Made by a program: the position numbers and the translations under genes | In this document: in pieces, positions 52,412-60,953 of the stretch | How the letters are laid out: each line of letters begins with the position of its first letter | Numbering within the stretch: position 1 is the first letter of the stretch | Origin: Phycisphaerales bacterium | GTDB taxonomy: Bacteria; Planctomycetota; Phycisphaerae; Phycisphaerales; UBA1924 | Assembly (NCBI GenBank): GCA_029260495.1 | Contig: JAJDDD010000016.1 | Location: 1 to 64,000, forward strand | Direction: 5' to 3' | DNA length: 64,000 nt | Notes under the pieces: model-generated | What the model saw: only the letters and a program-made list of their open reading frames with translations | What the model was told of the DNA's origin: nothing | Databases searched by the model: none

Positions 52412-54148
52412 TCATTCCGTCGGGGGGTTCTCGCCTGTTGGCTTCGGCTTCGACCGCGATGTGCGCAGGCGCCCTTGCATTCGCTTGGGCGGCTGTTTTG
52501 TCGGAACGAGTCCCATCGGGAACCGAGCGTCGTTCTCTACTTTCGTTTTGACGGGGAGGTCCGGATCCTGGTACCGGCTCTGCGAACGGGCTTGCTCTGT
52601 TTCGAGATCTTTCTTTGCGCGCTCCCGGATGACGCGCTCCGGCGGCGCGCCGGCGACGAAGTCGGGGTAGTCGAGCAGTGGAATCTCAACATTGGCAAGT
52701 TTTTCAATGTCAGAGAGCAGCTTGCCTTGCTCCGGCGTGACCAGCGACCATGCGACACCCTTGCGCCCGGCTCGGGCGGTGCGCCCAATGCGGTGGATAT
52801 AGACTTCGGGGTCTTCGGGGAGATCGTAGTTGACAACATGCGTGATGCCGTCGACATCCAGTCCGCGGGCTGCGAGGTCAGAGGCGATCAGGACGCCAAG
52901 CTCGCCCTTTCGCAGCCTCTGCATGATGGCGTTGCGCTTGCCCTGGTACATGTCGCCATGAATCGCGTGGGCATCGATCTTCTTCTTGCACAAATAGGCG
53001 GTGAGGTCGTCCACTGTGCGTTTGGTTCGACAGAAGACGACTGTGAGCGCAGGATCTTCATGCGTGAGCAAGTGTGTGAGCAGTTTTCGTTTATCCCAGG
53101 GTTCGACCGTGAGATAATGTTGTTCGACAAGGCTAACGGTGAGCGAGCCGGCGGCTGCGACGATCTTCGCAGCGCCTTCGCGCATAAAAGTGCGGCCGAG
53201 TGTTTCGATCTCGCCGCTGATTGTGGCGGAGACGAAGATGGTTTGATGTTCGCCCTTCATGGCGCGAAGAATCTTTTTGATGTCATCGCGGAAACCGATA
53301 TCGAGCATGCGGTCGACTTCGTCGAGGACGACGAATTTCACATTGTCGAAGTGGAGTTTGCGTCGGCCGATGAGGTCCATCAGTCGACCGGGTGTGGCGA
53401 CGATGATTTCGGGGCCTTTTTCAAGTTCGCGTGTTTGCTTTTCGATCGCCTGGCCGCCGTAGACGGGCGTGACTTTGATCGGTGTGTATTTACCTAATCG
53501 TGACATTTCACTGGCGATTTGAATCGCCAACTCGCGCGTTGGGCACAGTACGATCGACTGGAATGGCAGTGATCGCGTTGCCATATGAAAGAGCGGCAGA
53601 CCAAAGGCGGCGGTTTTACCGGAGCCGGTCTTCGCCTGGCCGAGCACGTCGACGCCGGAGAGGACTGCGGGGATGAGCTTCGCCTGGATATAGGTCGCGC
53701 GCTCGAAGCCGACTTCGCGAACACCTTTCATCACGCTATTGCGCAGGCCGAGCTCATCGAAGGGGGCGGCGGCGAAGATATCGCTGTCGTATTCTTTCTC
53801 TGGCGCGCTTTCTTCAGGATCGCCCGACTTGCACGACTGCGATGAGCGATCACGCTCTTCATGCCCGCCGTCGCTGGGTTCACTGCTCTTTTTCGAGCGA
53901 CTGCGCCCACCGCGATTGTGTTTGGGCTTGGAGGTGTCGGACTTGCTTTCAGATTCTGATTGCTCAGCAGGTGACGGTTCTGTGTCGGCGCGGGATTCGT
54001 CGCGCGCGTCATCAGTGCGACTCTTGCCACGTCGCCGGCGTCTTTTTTTCTTGCGTTGTTGGCTGGTGTCTTCGGATTCATCAGAGCGCGCGGGCTCTGA
54101 CGCTGGATTGGTTGCAGCAACATCTTCAGCCGATGTATCGTCGGGCAT
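52412..54148 (-). CDS. DEAD-box-family RNA helicase with DEVD motif and charged N-terminal arm
   Basis: A 578-residue ATP-dependent RNA helicase. The first 120 residues are a low-complexity arm of Ser, Asp, Glu, Lys and Arg (Q-Q-R-K-K-K-R-R-R-R-R-G-K). The helicase core follows: Q motif (Y-I-Q-A-K-L-I-P), motif I A-K-T-G-S-G-K-T, Ia P-T-R-E-L-A, motif II V-L-D-E-V-D (DEVD in place of DEAD), III S-A-T, IV V-V-F-C-R-T-K, V T/A-S-D-L-A-A-R-G-L-D and VI H-R-I-G-R-T-A-R-A-G-R. It resembles RhlE/CsdA-type proteins that act in ribosome assembly or RNA decay, often in the cold. The start at 54148 is chosen as the first ATG close to the arm; no ribosome site is seen. Confidence 0.93.
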   Translation of the reverse strand: MPDDTSAEDVAATNPASEPARSDESEDTSQQRKKKRRRRRGKSRTDDARDESRADTEPSPAEQSESESKSDTSKPKHNRGGRSRSKKSSEPSDGGHEERDRSSQSCKSGDPEESAPEKEYDSDIFAAAPFDELGLRNSVMKGVREVGFERATYIQAKLIPAVLSGVDVLGQAKTGSGKTAAFGLPLFHMATRSLPFQSIVLCPTRELAIQIASEMSRLGKYTPIKVTPVYGGQAIEKQTRELEKGPEIIVATPGRLMDLIGRRKLHFDNVKFVVLDEVDRMLDIGFRDDIKKILRAMKGEHQTIFVSATISGEIETLGRTFMREGAAKIVAAAGSLTVSLVEQHYLTVEPWDKRKLLTHLLTHEDPALTVVFCRTKRTVDDLTAYLCKKKIDAHAIHGDMYQGKRNAIMQRLRKGELGVLIASDLAARGLDVDGITHVVNYDLPEDPEVYIHRIGRTARAGRKGVAWSLVTPEQGKLLSDIEKLANVEIPLLDYPDFVAGAPPERVIRERAKKDLETEQARSQSRYQDPDLPVKTKVENDARFPMGLVPTKQPPKRMQGRLRTSRSKPKPTGENPPTE

Positions 54149-54455
54149 TCGTTGTGTCCGCAACCCGCACTCGGCGCGCTTCCTTAGGATGGCGCACGTT
54201 GGCTGCTTCAGGGGGGCAGGAAGCAGGCGACGCAGGGCATCCCAAAAAGCGCGCGTTCGCTTGGGCGCGGACCTCCTCACTCATCGCGTCGTGCGACGGG
54301 GTTTGTCGGCTCGAACGCCGGCCGATCCGGCGTCTCCTCATGAGCGCCCTCATCCTAGCGCCACCAGAGCGCCGATACAACATTGCCCGCAGTTGCGAAT
54401 GAGGCGCTGGCGTCGGCGGCGCCGGGTATGCTGGCGGGCAAGAGGAGCACGACGC
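54149..54455. other. Divergent gap between the helicase and alr genes
   Basis: About 300 bases. Overlapping open frames on both strands are not convincing and no terminator or clear promoter pair was seen. It must hold two divergent promoters. Confidence 0.4.
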
Positions 54456-55670
54456 ATGGATGCGACTAGTCGTTTGGAGGTCGATCTCGGAGCGATCGCA
54501 CAAAATATTGGAGCGATTCGGCAGCTTGTCGGACCGAAGGTTGGTATTTGTTCGGTTCTTAAGGCCGACGCCTATTCGCTTGGCGCCAAGCGTATCGCGA
54601 AGCGTCTGGAGACTGCAGGCGTCGAGATGATGGCGGTCTACACGCCGGAGCAGGCGCGGGAACTCATCGAGGGGGCGATCCGCACGCCGGTGCTCGTGCT
54701 GATGCCTGTGCGCGCATTTGCGCGCAACGATGTGCTCTACCGGGCGCTTGTGCAGAACAAACTGCATCTGACTTTGCACGACGCTTCTCAACTTGAAGCT
54801 CTGGCTCAGTTCGCCGACCGATTCGGTCTGGTCTTGCCTGTGCATCTTGAGTTCAATGCGGGGCTGAATCGCGGCGGGGCGAGGCCGGAGAAAGCGTTGG
54901 GCCTCTTGCGGCGCATCGCGGAGCTTCGGCGGGTCAAGCTGGCTGGCGTTTTGACCCATTTTTCCTGTGCTGATTCTGATCCTGAATGCACCAAGGCGGA
55001 AGCGCGGGACTTCTTCAAGTGGATAAATGACTGCGCGGACCTCATTCCCGATGACTGTCTGATTCATCAATCCAGCACGTTCGGGTTGCTGCAATCATGT
55101 AAATTCAACGCGAGCATGATCCGTGTTGGGATTTGTCTTTTCGGCTATGGCGCTGAGGATGTCACGCATCCGGAATCCTGCGCGAACCTCGCTTTGGCTG
55201 AATCCCTGACGCCCTCCGTGCGGTGGATGACGCGCCTTGTGCATACAGCGAACGTCGAGCCGGGTGAGTCGGTCGGCTATGGAGCGTCCTGGACTGCGGA
55301 TCGGCCGGGGCGATTGGCGCTGGCTCCGATCGGGTATGCGGATGGATATCCGACGGCGCTCTCAAATAAAGCCATGGTGGGCATCATTGCGCCGTCGGGG
55401 GAGACATATTTTGCGCCGGTTGTTGGTCGTGTGAGTATGGATCAGCTCACCGTTGATGTCACAGAGATTGACGAATCGGTCGCGTGCGTGGGCGCGGAGG
55501 TTGAAATTGTCGGCGCTGATCGGTTGGCGCCGAATCATCTGCCAACGCTGGCGAAGCAGGCGGGGATGATTACGCACGAGTTTCTTGCCCGGCTGAATCC
55601 TCGGTTGCAGCGTGTGTATAAGGCCGCGGACCCGATGGTTGGTCGCAAGCAGATTCTTGCGCAGGTGTGA
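54456..55670 (+). CDS. alr: Alanine racemase
   Basis: A 404-residue PLP enzyme that makes D-alanine for peptidoglycan. The PLP lysine is Lys36 in V-L-K-A-D-A-Y (usually V-x-K-A-N/D-A-Y-G-H-G; here Y-S-L-G). The C-terminal beta domain has the catalytic Tyr in E-S-V-G-Y-G-A-S-W and the P-I-G-Y-A-D-G-Y block, and V-G-R-V-S-M-D-Q-L-T-V-D-V-T matches the dimer face. The ATG at 54456 has GAGGAG eight bases upstream. An alanine racemase suggests a D-Ala requirement, in line with a peptidoglycan wall. Confidence 0.94.
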   Translation: MDATSRLEVDLGAIAQNIGAIRQLVGPKVGICSVLKADAYSLGAKRIAKRLETAGVEMMAVYTPEQARELIEGAIRTPVLVLMPVRAFARNDVLYRALVQNKLHLTLHDASQLEALAQFADRFGLVLPVHLEFNAGLNRGGARPEKALGLLRRIAELRRVKLAGVLTHFSCADSDPECTKAEARDFFKWINDCADLIPDDCLIHQSSTFGLLQSCKFNASMIRVGICLFGYGAEDVTHPESCANLALAESLTPSVRWMTRLVHTANVEPGESVGYGASWTADRPGRLALAPIGYADGYPTALSNKAMVGIIAPSGETYFAPVVGRVSMDQLTVDVTEIDESVACVGAEVEIVGADRLAPNHLPTLAKQAGMITHEFLARLNPRLQRVYKAADPMVGRKQILAQV

Positions 55671-55726
55671 GCGAGTCTCGGAGGCCAACCTCATCGGCGC
55701 GTTGATTTCATGACGCGAGTTTTCGA

Positions 55727-57253
55727 TTGATCACTGCCCATCAGATAGCCTGGATTGGACGATTCGCGGCGCCTGTCAGCGCGATCGTCGTGTATTCGGC
55801 GCTGCCGTCTGGTCCCGACGTTGGGCTTCCCGAAGAGGCGCGGCGGGTGGCGGCGATGGGCGTGCTGATGGCGCTGCTTTGGATGACCGAAGCGCTGCCA
55901 CTTCCGGTGACATCGCTGCTGCCGATTGTGTTGCTGCCTTTGCTTTCGGTTTCTTCGATCAGCAAAGCGACGGCTCCATTTGCGGACCCGTTCATCTTTC
56001 TCTTCATGGGCGGATTCATTCTGGCGCTGGCGATGGAGAAGTGGGGGTTGCACCGGCGCATTGCGCTGATCGTTCTGCGCGTCGTCGGCGGCACACCCGC
56101 GCGGCTTGTCGCAGGGTTCATGCTCGCGACGGCGCTTCTTTCCATGTGGGTCAGCAACACCGCGACGACGGTCATGATGCTGCCTATCGGCGTGAGTGTT
56201 ATCAATCTTGTGCGCACAAGCCTCAAAGAGTCTGAAGGCGTTTTGTCAGGTGACGGTGTTGACGACTCCGACTCACCCGCGATTCGCAACTTCGCGACCT
56301 GTCTTCTGCTGAGCATTGCGTACTCAGCGAGTGTGGGCGGGATGGGGACGATCATCGGCACGCCGCCGAACACCATTCTCGCGGGCTTTTTGCACACGCA
56401 GTATGGCATGGAGCTTTCGTTTGGAACATGGATGCTGTTTGCGACGCCTGTTGTTGTAGTGTTCCTGTTCATTATGTGGTTTCTGCTTACAAGGATTCTC
56501 TTTCCGATTCAGTCTGGCGCTCTTCCCGGCGGGCGGCAGATGATTCGTGATGAGCTTATGACACTTGGAAAGACATCAACGCCGGAATGGATTGTCTTTG
56601 CGGTCTTTATGACGACCGCGACAGTGTGGATTGCGCGCGGGCCATTAACGAATTGGCCCTGGCTTGTGGATCACATGCCCTTTATTTCGAATCTCTCGGA
56701 TCCTGGGATTGCGATGGCGGCGGCGATCTTGCTATTCATGCTTCCTGCGGATCGGCGGGGGCGCGCCTTTGTCATGGATTGGCGAACGGCTGAACGCCTT
56801 CCCTGGGGCGTGCTGCTGCTCTTTGGGGGTGGGCTCTCGCTGGCGAGCGCTGTGAAGAGCACGGGGCTGGACGGGTGGATTGGGCAGCAGGTGGCGATCA
56901 TCGGTGGGGCGCCAATCATCATTCTTGTGCTGGGGGTGACGGCGCTGATCGTGTTCCTAACTGAAGTGACGAGCAATACAGCGACGGCGACAGCCTTCCT
57001 TCCAATTCTTGCGGGCGTCGCGACGGGGATTGGCGCCGAGCCGATGCTATTGCTTGTTCCTGCATCGATGGCAGCGAGCTGCGCATTCATGATGCCCGTC
57101 GCCACGCCGCCCAATGCGATTGTCTTTGGCTCCGGACGCGTGACAATTGGGCAGATGGTGCGCGCGGGATTTGTGCTCAATTTTGTTTCGATCGCGCTCA
57201 TCACACTGGCTGTGTTGACGCTTGGGCGCATATTGTTGACAACTGCGCCGTGA
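55727..57253 (+). CDS. DASS/SLC13-family sodium-coupled anion transporter
   Basis: A 508-residue membrane protein with 11-13 helices. Two copies of the family signature are present, with S-N-T-A in each: W-V-S-N-T-A-T-T-V-M-M-L-P and V-T-S-N-T-A-T-A-T-A-F-L-P-I, plus G-T-P-P-N-T-I and A-T-P-P-N-A-I-V, the helical hairpins that bind substrate and Na+. Likely cargo is a dicarboxylate such as succinate, or sulfate. The start is TTG at 55727; an in-frame stop is found eight codons upstream and no ATG is available before the first helix. It lies 56 bases after alr. Confidence 0.92.
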   Translation: MITAHQIAWIGRFAAPVSAIVVYSALPSGPDVGLPEEARRVAAMGVLMALLWMTEALPLPVTSLLPIVLLPLLSVSSISKATAPFADPFIFLFMGGFILALAMEKWGLHRRIALIVLRVVGGTPARLVAGFMLATALLSMWVSNTATTVMMLPIGVSVINLVRTSLKESEGVLSGDGVDDSDSPAIRNFATCLLLSIAYSASVGGMGTIIGTPPNTILAGFLHTQYGMELSFGTWMLFATPVVVVFLFIMWFLLTRILFPIQSGALPGGRQMIRDELMTLGKTSTPEWIVFAVFMTTATVWIARGPLTNWPWLVDHMPFISNLSDPGIAMAAAILLFMLPADRRGRAFVMDWRTAERLPWGVLLLFGGGLSLASAVKSTGLDGWIGQQVAIIGGAPIIILVLGVTALIVFLTEVTSNTATATAFLPILAGVATGIGAEPMLLLVPASMAASCAFMMPVATPPNAIVFGSGRVTIGQMVRAGFVLNFVSIALITLAVLTLGRILLTTAP

Positions 57254-57278
57254 AAAGCTGACGCTGACCTGATCGGCC

Positions 57279-57704
57279 TTACGCTTCCCTTCGACACTGA
57301 TCCGCGATGCGTTTGGCGAGTTCAGCGCCTTCGCTGGCATCAAGGGCGCCTGCTTTCCAGCCGATCCCCAGGCCCGCGCCGTCGTCGTACTTTGGAATGA
57401 TGTGGAAGTGAACGTGCATCACTTCCTGATGGGCGTCGGCGCCGTTGTTCTGCAGCACATTGAACGAGCGAGCGCCCGTCGCGCTGAGCACCGCTTGAGC
57501 GATGCGCGGCAGCACTCGCCCAATTGCAGCGGCAGAATCCGCAGAGAGTTGATCAAGCGTCTGGGCTGACTCTTTGGGAATCACCAGTGTGTGTCCGCGT
57601 GATAGCGGGCCGATATCGAGGAAGGCGAGCACCTTGTCGTCCTCGTAGACCTTGTGACAGGGGATGTCGCCGTCAATGATCTTGTTGAAGATTGTGTCGG
57701 GCAT
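57279..57704 (-). CDS. HIT-family (HINT-like) nucleotide hydrolase
   Basis: A 141-residue protein of the histidine triad family. The active site is H-V-H-F-H-I-I-P near residue 99, with F-N-K-I-I-D-G-D-I-P-C-H-K-V-Y-E-D-D at the start and L-D-I-G-P-L-S-R-G-H-T-L-V-I-P-K-E in the middle, all typical of HINT. It likely hydrolyses AMP-lysine or AMP-NH2-type compounds. No ribosome site; TATCCT stands seven bases before the ATG. It converges with the DASS gene, 25 bases apart. Confidence 0.95.
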   Translation of the reverse strand: MPDTIFNKIIDGDIPCHKVYEDDKVLAFLDIGPLSRGHTLVIPKESAQTLDQLSADSAAAIGRVLPRIAQAVLSATGARSFNVLQNNGADAHQEVMHVHFHIIPKYDDGAGLGIGWKAGALDASEGAELAKRIADQCRREA

Positions 57705-57711
57705 GAGTGTG

Positions 57712-57717
57712 AGGATA
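57712..57717 (-). promoter_or_regulatory. TANNNT -10-like element seven bases before the HIT gene
   Basis: Minus-strand TATCCT, CACACTC, then the ATG at 57704. Confidence 0.45.
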
Positions 57718-57734
57718 CCGCGCCCGGAGCAACT

Positions 57735-58568
57735 TCACCCGACGCCAGCTTCGACAGCCGCAGCAGCAGGAGGATGGGGCATGTGCGTCGGCGGGGGCAG
57801 CCGCAGGAATCGCGCCAGCCAGTGAGCGCCGGCGTAAAAGGGGAGTGTGTCGAGAAGCGCCACAAGGACTTTGAAGAGATAAGCCGTCGCGATGAAGGCG
57901 AAGAGCTGCGGCGCCAGTGGCTCTGCTTCTTCGATCGGAATCGCGCTGGCGTAGTAATGCGTGATGAGGATCACCGCGGCAGAGTCCACAAGCTGGCTGA
58001 CAAGCGTGGAGCCGTTGTTGCGCAGCCAGAGGTGTTTGCCTCGTGTCAGACGCTTCCAGAAATGAAAGACCTGCACATCAATGAACTGGGCAGCGAGGTA
58101 GGCGATCATCGAGGCGGCGACAGCGCCGAACGCGAGTTTGCGCACATCGAAGAAAATCCCCGTTCCCGCGTCGGCTTCACTCTCAAAGCCGGGCCACAGC
58201 CCGCCGAGCCACAAAATCGCGATCACCCATAAATTGAGTATGAAGCCAACGAAGACGACAAAGTTGGCCCGCCGCCTGCCGTAGAGCTCTGAGATGAAGT
58301 CGGTGCAAAGGAACGTGAGGGGGTAGGGAAGGACGCCGACAGCGATCGCGAGCTTGTAGCGCCACTCGTTTGAGCCCTCAATAAACCACGCGAGATTGAG
58401 GAATCTTGTGACGCCGAGAATATTCAGCATCGCCAGCGTGCCGAGAAAGAGCCCAGCGAGGACGAGAAAGACGCGCTCACGCCGCTCGTGCAGCTCATCT
58501 GGCGAGAGCGCAGGCAGGCCGGTGTAGGCGTGCTGAGTCGTAGGCAGGGGGGCGGCGCCGTGGGACAT
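57735..58568 (-). CDS. Queuosine precursor transporter (YhhQ/VUT-1 family)
   Basis: A 277-residue membrane protein with six to seven helices. Characteristic motifs are P-L-T-F-L-C-T-D-F-I-S-E-L-Y-G-R-R-R-A near residue 90 and A-Q-F-I-D-V-Q-V-F-H-F-W-K-R-L-T-R-G-K-H-L-W-L-R-N-N-G-S-T in the second half, both diagnostic of the family that imports preQ0/preQ1 for tRNA queuosine. The start at 58568 is the ATG nearest the usual N-terminus; AGG lies just before it and TATCCT nine bases upstream. Two genes away from mutL's start, it is divergent from it with 47 bases between. Confidence 0.92.
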   Translation of the reverse strand: MSHGAAPLPTTQHAYTGLPALSPDELHERRERVFLVLAGLFLGTLAMLNILGVTRFLNLAWFIEGSNEWRYKLAIAVGVLPYPLTFLCTDFISELYGRRRANFVVFVGFILNLWVIAILWLGGLWPGFESEADAGTGIFFDVRKLAFGAVAASMIAYLAAQFIDVQVFHFWKRLTRGKHLWLRNNGSTLVSQLVDSAAVILITHYYASAIPIEEAEPLAPQLFAFIATAYLFKVLVALLDTLPFYAGAHWLARFLRLPPPTHMPHPPAAAAVEAGVG

Positions 58569-58603
58569 CCTGTCAGCAGGATAGCTCGGGCGCCTTGGGT
58601 GGG

Positions 58604-58609
58604 TAGAAT
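58604..58609 (+). promoter_or_regulatory. TANNNT -10-like element six bases before mutL
   Basis: TAGAAT, CGGGTG, then the ATG at 58616. No Shine-Dalgarno is present. Confidence 0.5.
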
Positions 58610-58615
58610 CGGGTG

Positions 58616-60508
58616 ATGTCCAGCGGCACGGAGGCGCCATCTCGGAGGCAGTCGCATCAGAGCGGGGGATCAGCTCCTTCGCTGCGGATCAAGTCGCTGG
58701 CGGCGCTGCTTGTCAATCAGATTGCAGCTGGCGAAGTGGTCGAGCGACCCGCGTCCATTGTGAAGGAGCTACTCGATAACGCGCTGGACGCTGGCGCGAT
58801 GCGCATCGTGATCGAGATTGAAGCGGGGGGTGTTGATCTGCTTCGGGTGACGGATGACGGCGTCGGGATTGCGCCGGAGGATTTGGCGCTCGCGCTGGCA
58901 CCGCACGCGACGAGCAAGATATTCGAATCGGCAGATCTGGATCACATCGGGACGTTCGGCTTTCGCGGGGAGGCGCTGGCTTCGATCGCATCGGTGAGTC
59001 GGCTGAGCATTCGCTCGCGCCCGCGTGACGAGGAGAGCGCGTACACGATCGAGGCCGCCGGCGAGGTTCTTTCCGAGCAGCGACCAGAGTCTGGGCCGAT
59101 CGGAACCTGCGTGACTGTGCGCGATCTCTTCTTCAACACACCCGCGAGGCGAAAATTCCTGCGCACAAGCCAGACCGAACAGGGGCATTGCCTGGAGACG
59201 GCGCGCACGCTCGCGATGGCGCATTCGCATGTCGGCTTCACAGTGCGCATTGACGGGCGTGAGCGACTGAACCTTCCTGCAGGACAATCTCCGAAGCAGC
59301 GGGTTGTTGCGATTTTGGGTGAAGAATTGGCGCCGCGTCTGATCGAAGTGCATGCGGATGAGTTTGATGACGCGCGGGGCCTGGCGCTGTGGGGGCTCGC
59401 GGGGCTACCTGAGTTGGCGCGGCCGACATTGAAGGGGCAGCATGTGTTTGTGAACGGCCGGCCGATCCGCGATCGGACGATTCAACATGCGATTCAGGAA
59501 GCCTACCGCGGGCTGATCGAGCCCAGTCGCAAGCCGACTGCGGTGCTCATGCTGGAGATGGCGCCCGCCGCGGTTGATGTCAACGTGCATCCTGCCAAGG
59601 CGGAAGTGCGATTTCGTGATTCTGGGCTGGTGCACTCGGTGGTCCATCGCGCGCTGCGCGAGGCATTATTGCGCGCGGATCTGACGCCGAAATGGCCGGG
59701 CCAGGACCGGGGCGGATTCCGCGAGTTCGGCTCTGATCGATCGCCAGGGCCCGCCGGCCAACTCGGGAGCGGCTCAGGAGGAAGCGTTTCTGCGGCTGCG
59801 TTTGCAGACTCTTTCAAACAGGCTGTTGGCGGACCAGACGCTCGTATTGACTATGACGCACTTCGCAGCGCGATGGGGCAGCACGTGCCGGAGCCATCAC
59901 AGGAGGTTGGGCCTATTCCCGTTGCCCGCCCCGCAGATCGTGTGCTGCAGGTGCATAAGAGTTATCTCGTCACGCAGGATGAGCAGGGCGTGGTCATTGT
60001 CGATCAGCACGCGCTGCATGAGCGCGTCATGTTTGAGCAGATCATGCAGAGACTTCAGTCCGGCGTCTTCGAGAGCCAGCGACTGCTGACGCCTGCGGTT
60101 GTGTCGGCGCCAGCCCAGCGTGTCGAGCGTTTGGCCGACCTGACTCCCCTCTTCGAGAAGCTGGGGGTTGAGGCGGCGCCCCTCGGCCCCGACACCATCG
60201 CCGTCCACGCCTTCCCCACGTTTCTCTTTGACAAGGGGGTCGATCCGTCGGAGTTTCTCAGTGATCTGCTCGAACAGGCCGAGACTGACGGCTTTCCGTC
60301 GTCATCTGAAGAGGCGCTGCATGAGATCGTTGACATGATGGCGTGCAAGGCGGCGGTGAAGGCCGGTGATCGGCTGACGGAACAGGAGTTGGCCGAGCTG
60401 GTTTCGATGCGAAGCCGGTACGAGCGAGCCAGCAACTGTCCTCACGGGCGGCCCACGTCGATTCGGCTTTCGATCCGTGATCTTGAACGACAGTTCGGGC
60501 GGACGTAA
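58616..60508 (+). CDS. mutL: DNA mismatch repair protein MutL with endonuclease site
   Basis: A 630-residue protein. The N-terminal GHKL ATPase has I-A-A-G-E-V-V-E-R-P-A-S-I-V-K-E-L, D-A-G-A, D-D-G-V-G-I and G-F-R-G-E-A-L-A-S-I. A Gly/Ser-rich linker lies at about 365-400. The C-terminal half holds the endonuclease motifs D-Q-H-A-L-H-E-R-V-M-F-E, A-C-K-A-A-V and C-P-H-G-R-P, so it can nick the strand to be repaired as in organisms without MutH. The ATG at 58616 is preceded by TAGAAT at six bases. The 47-base gap to the divergent transporter gene must hold both promoters. Confidence 0.96.
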   Translation: MSSGTEAPSRRQSHQSGGSAPSLRIKSLAALLVNQIAAGEVVERPASIVKELLDNALDAGAMRIVIEIEAGGVDLLRVTDDGVGIAPEDLALALAPHATSKIFESADLDHIGTFGFRGEALASIASVSRLSIRSRPRDEESAYTIEAAGEVLSEQRPESGPIGTCVTVRDLFFNTPARRKFLRTSQTEQGHCLETARTLAMAHSHVGFTVRIDGRERLNLPAGQSPKQRVVAILGEELAPRLIEVHADEFDDARGLALWGLAGLPELARPTLKGQHVFVNGRPIRDRTIQHAIQEAYRGLIEPSRKPTAVLMLEMAPAAVDVNVHPAKAEVRFRDSGLVHSVVHRALREALLRADLTPKWPGQDRGGFREFGSDRSPGPAGQLGSGSGGSVSAAAFADSFKQAVGGPDARIDYDALRSAMGQHVPEPSQEVGPIPVARPADRVLQVHKSYLVTQDEQGVVIVDQHALHERVMFEQIMQRLQSGVFESQRLLTPAVVSAPAQRVERLADLTPLFEKLGVEAAPLGPDTIAVHAFPTFLFDKGVDPSEFLSDLLEQAETDGFPSSSEEALHEIVDMMACKAAVKAGDRLTEQELAELVSMRSRYERASNCPHGRPTSIRLSIRDLERQFGRT

Positions 60509-60953
60509 GCCCCTTGAGCCCAAGTAAAAAAAAGGAGCCCCCAGCCCATACAGAGCAAGGGGCGCCTGAGAGGCCGCGCTCCTGGGTAAAGCGCGGTCAA
60601 CGATTGGGAACTCTCTGATTTCGTCGCCGGACCGCCAGCGCCAGAGGGCAAGCGGCGCCTATCGGTATTTCGTCCAGAGGAGGATGTCGCGCCGCCGCTC
60701 TCCCAATGCAGCTTTTTGAGAAAACAGTCGAACAATTTGAAGTGATTTCCTAAACAGCCTGAAAGGCGGATATTGAGACACGGCGCCCACATGGTCCGCA
60801 TGCAAAAAATCCGCTCATCCAGCCTGTTCCCACTGCCGATTCAAACACTAAGATCAACAGATTCGAGAGCGGTTCGCTCAGACGGCGTCAGTCCGTCGAT
60901 CCAGGGAAGCGAACTGCCATCCGGGTGTTCATAAGTCAAGTCAGGGGCCGCAC
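60509..60953. other. Structured leader upstream of sucA
   Basis: About 445 bases. Two perfect inverted repeats are visible: GCCCCTTG (60509-60516) with CAAGGGGC (60556-60563), enclosing an A8 run, and CCGCGCT (60574-60580) with AGCGCGG (60590-60596). Neither is followed by a T-run on the plus strand; on the minus strand a T8 run follows the first. The last 100 bases hold the ribosome site AGGGG before the ATG. No gene was seen. Confidence 0.4.

Noticed and set aside
60442-60801. A 119-codon minus-strand frame in the sucA leader
   Set aside because: It overlaps the end of mutL antisense, has no ribosome site, and resembles no known protein.
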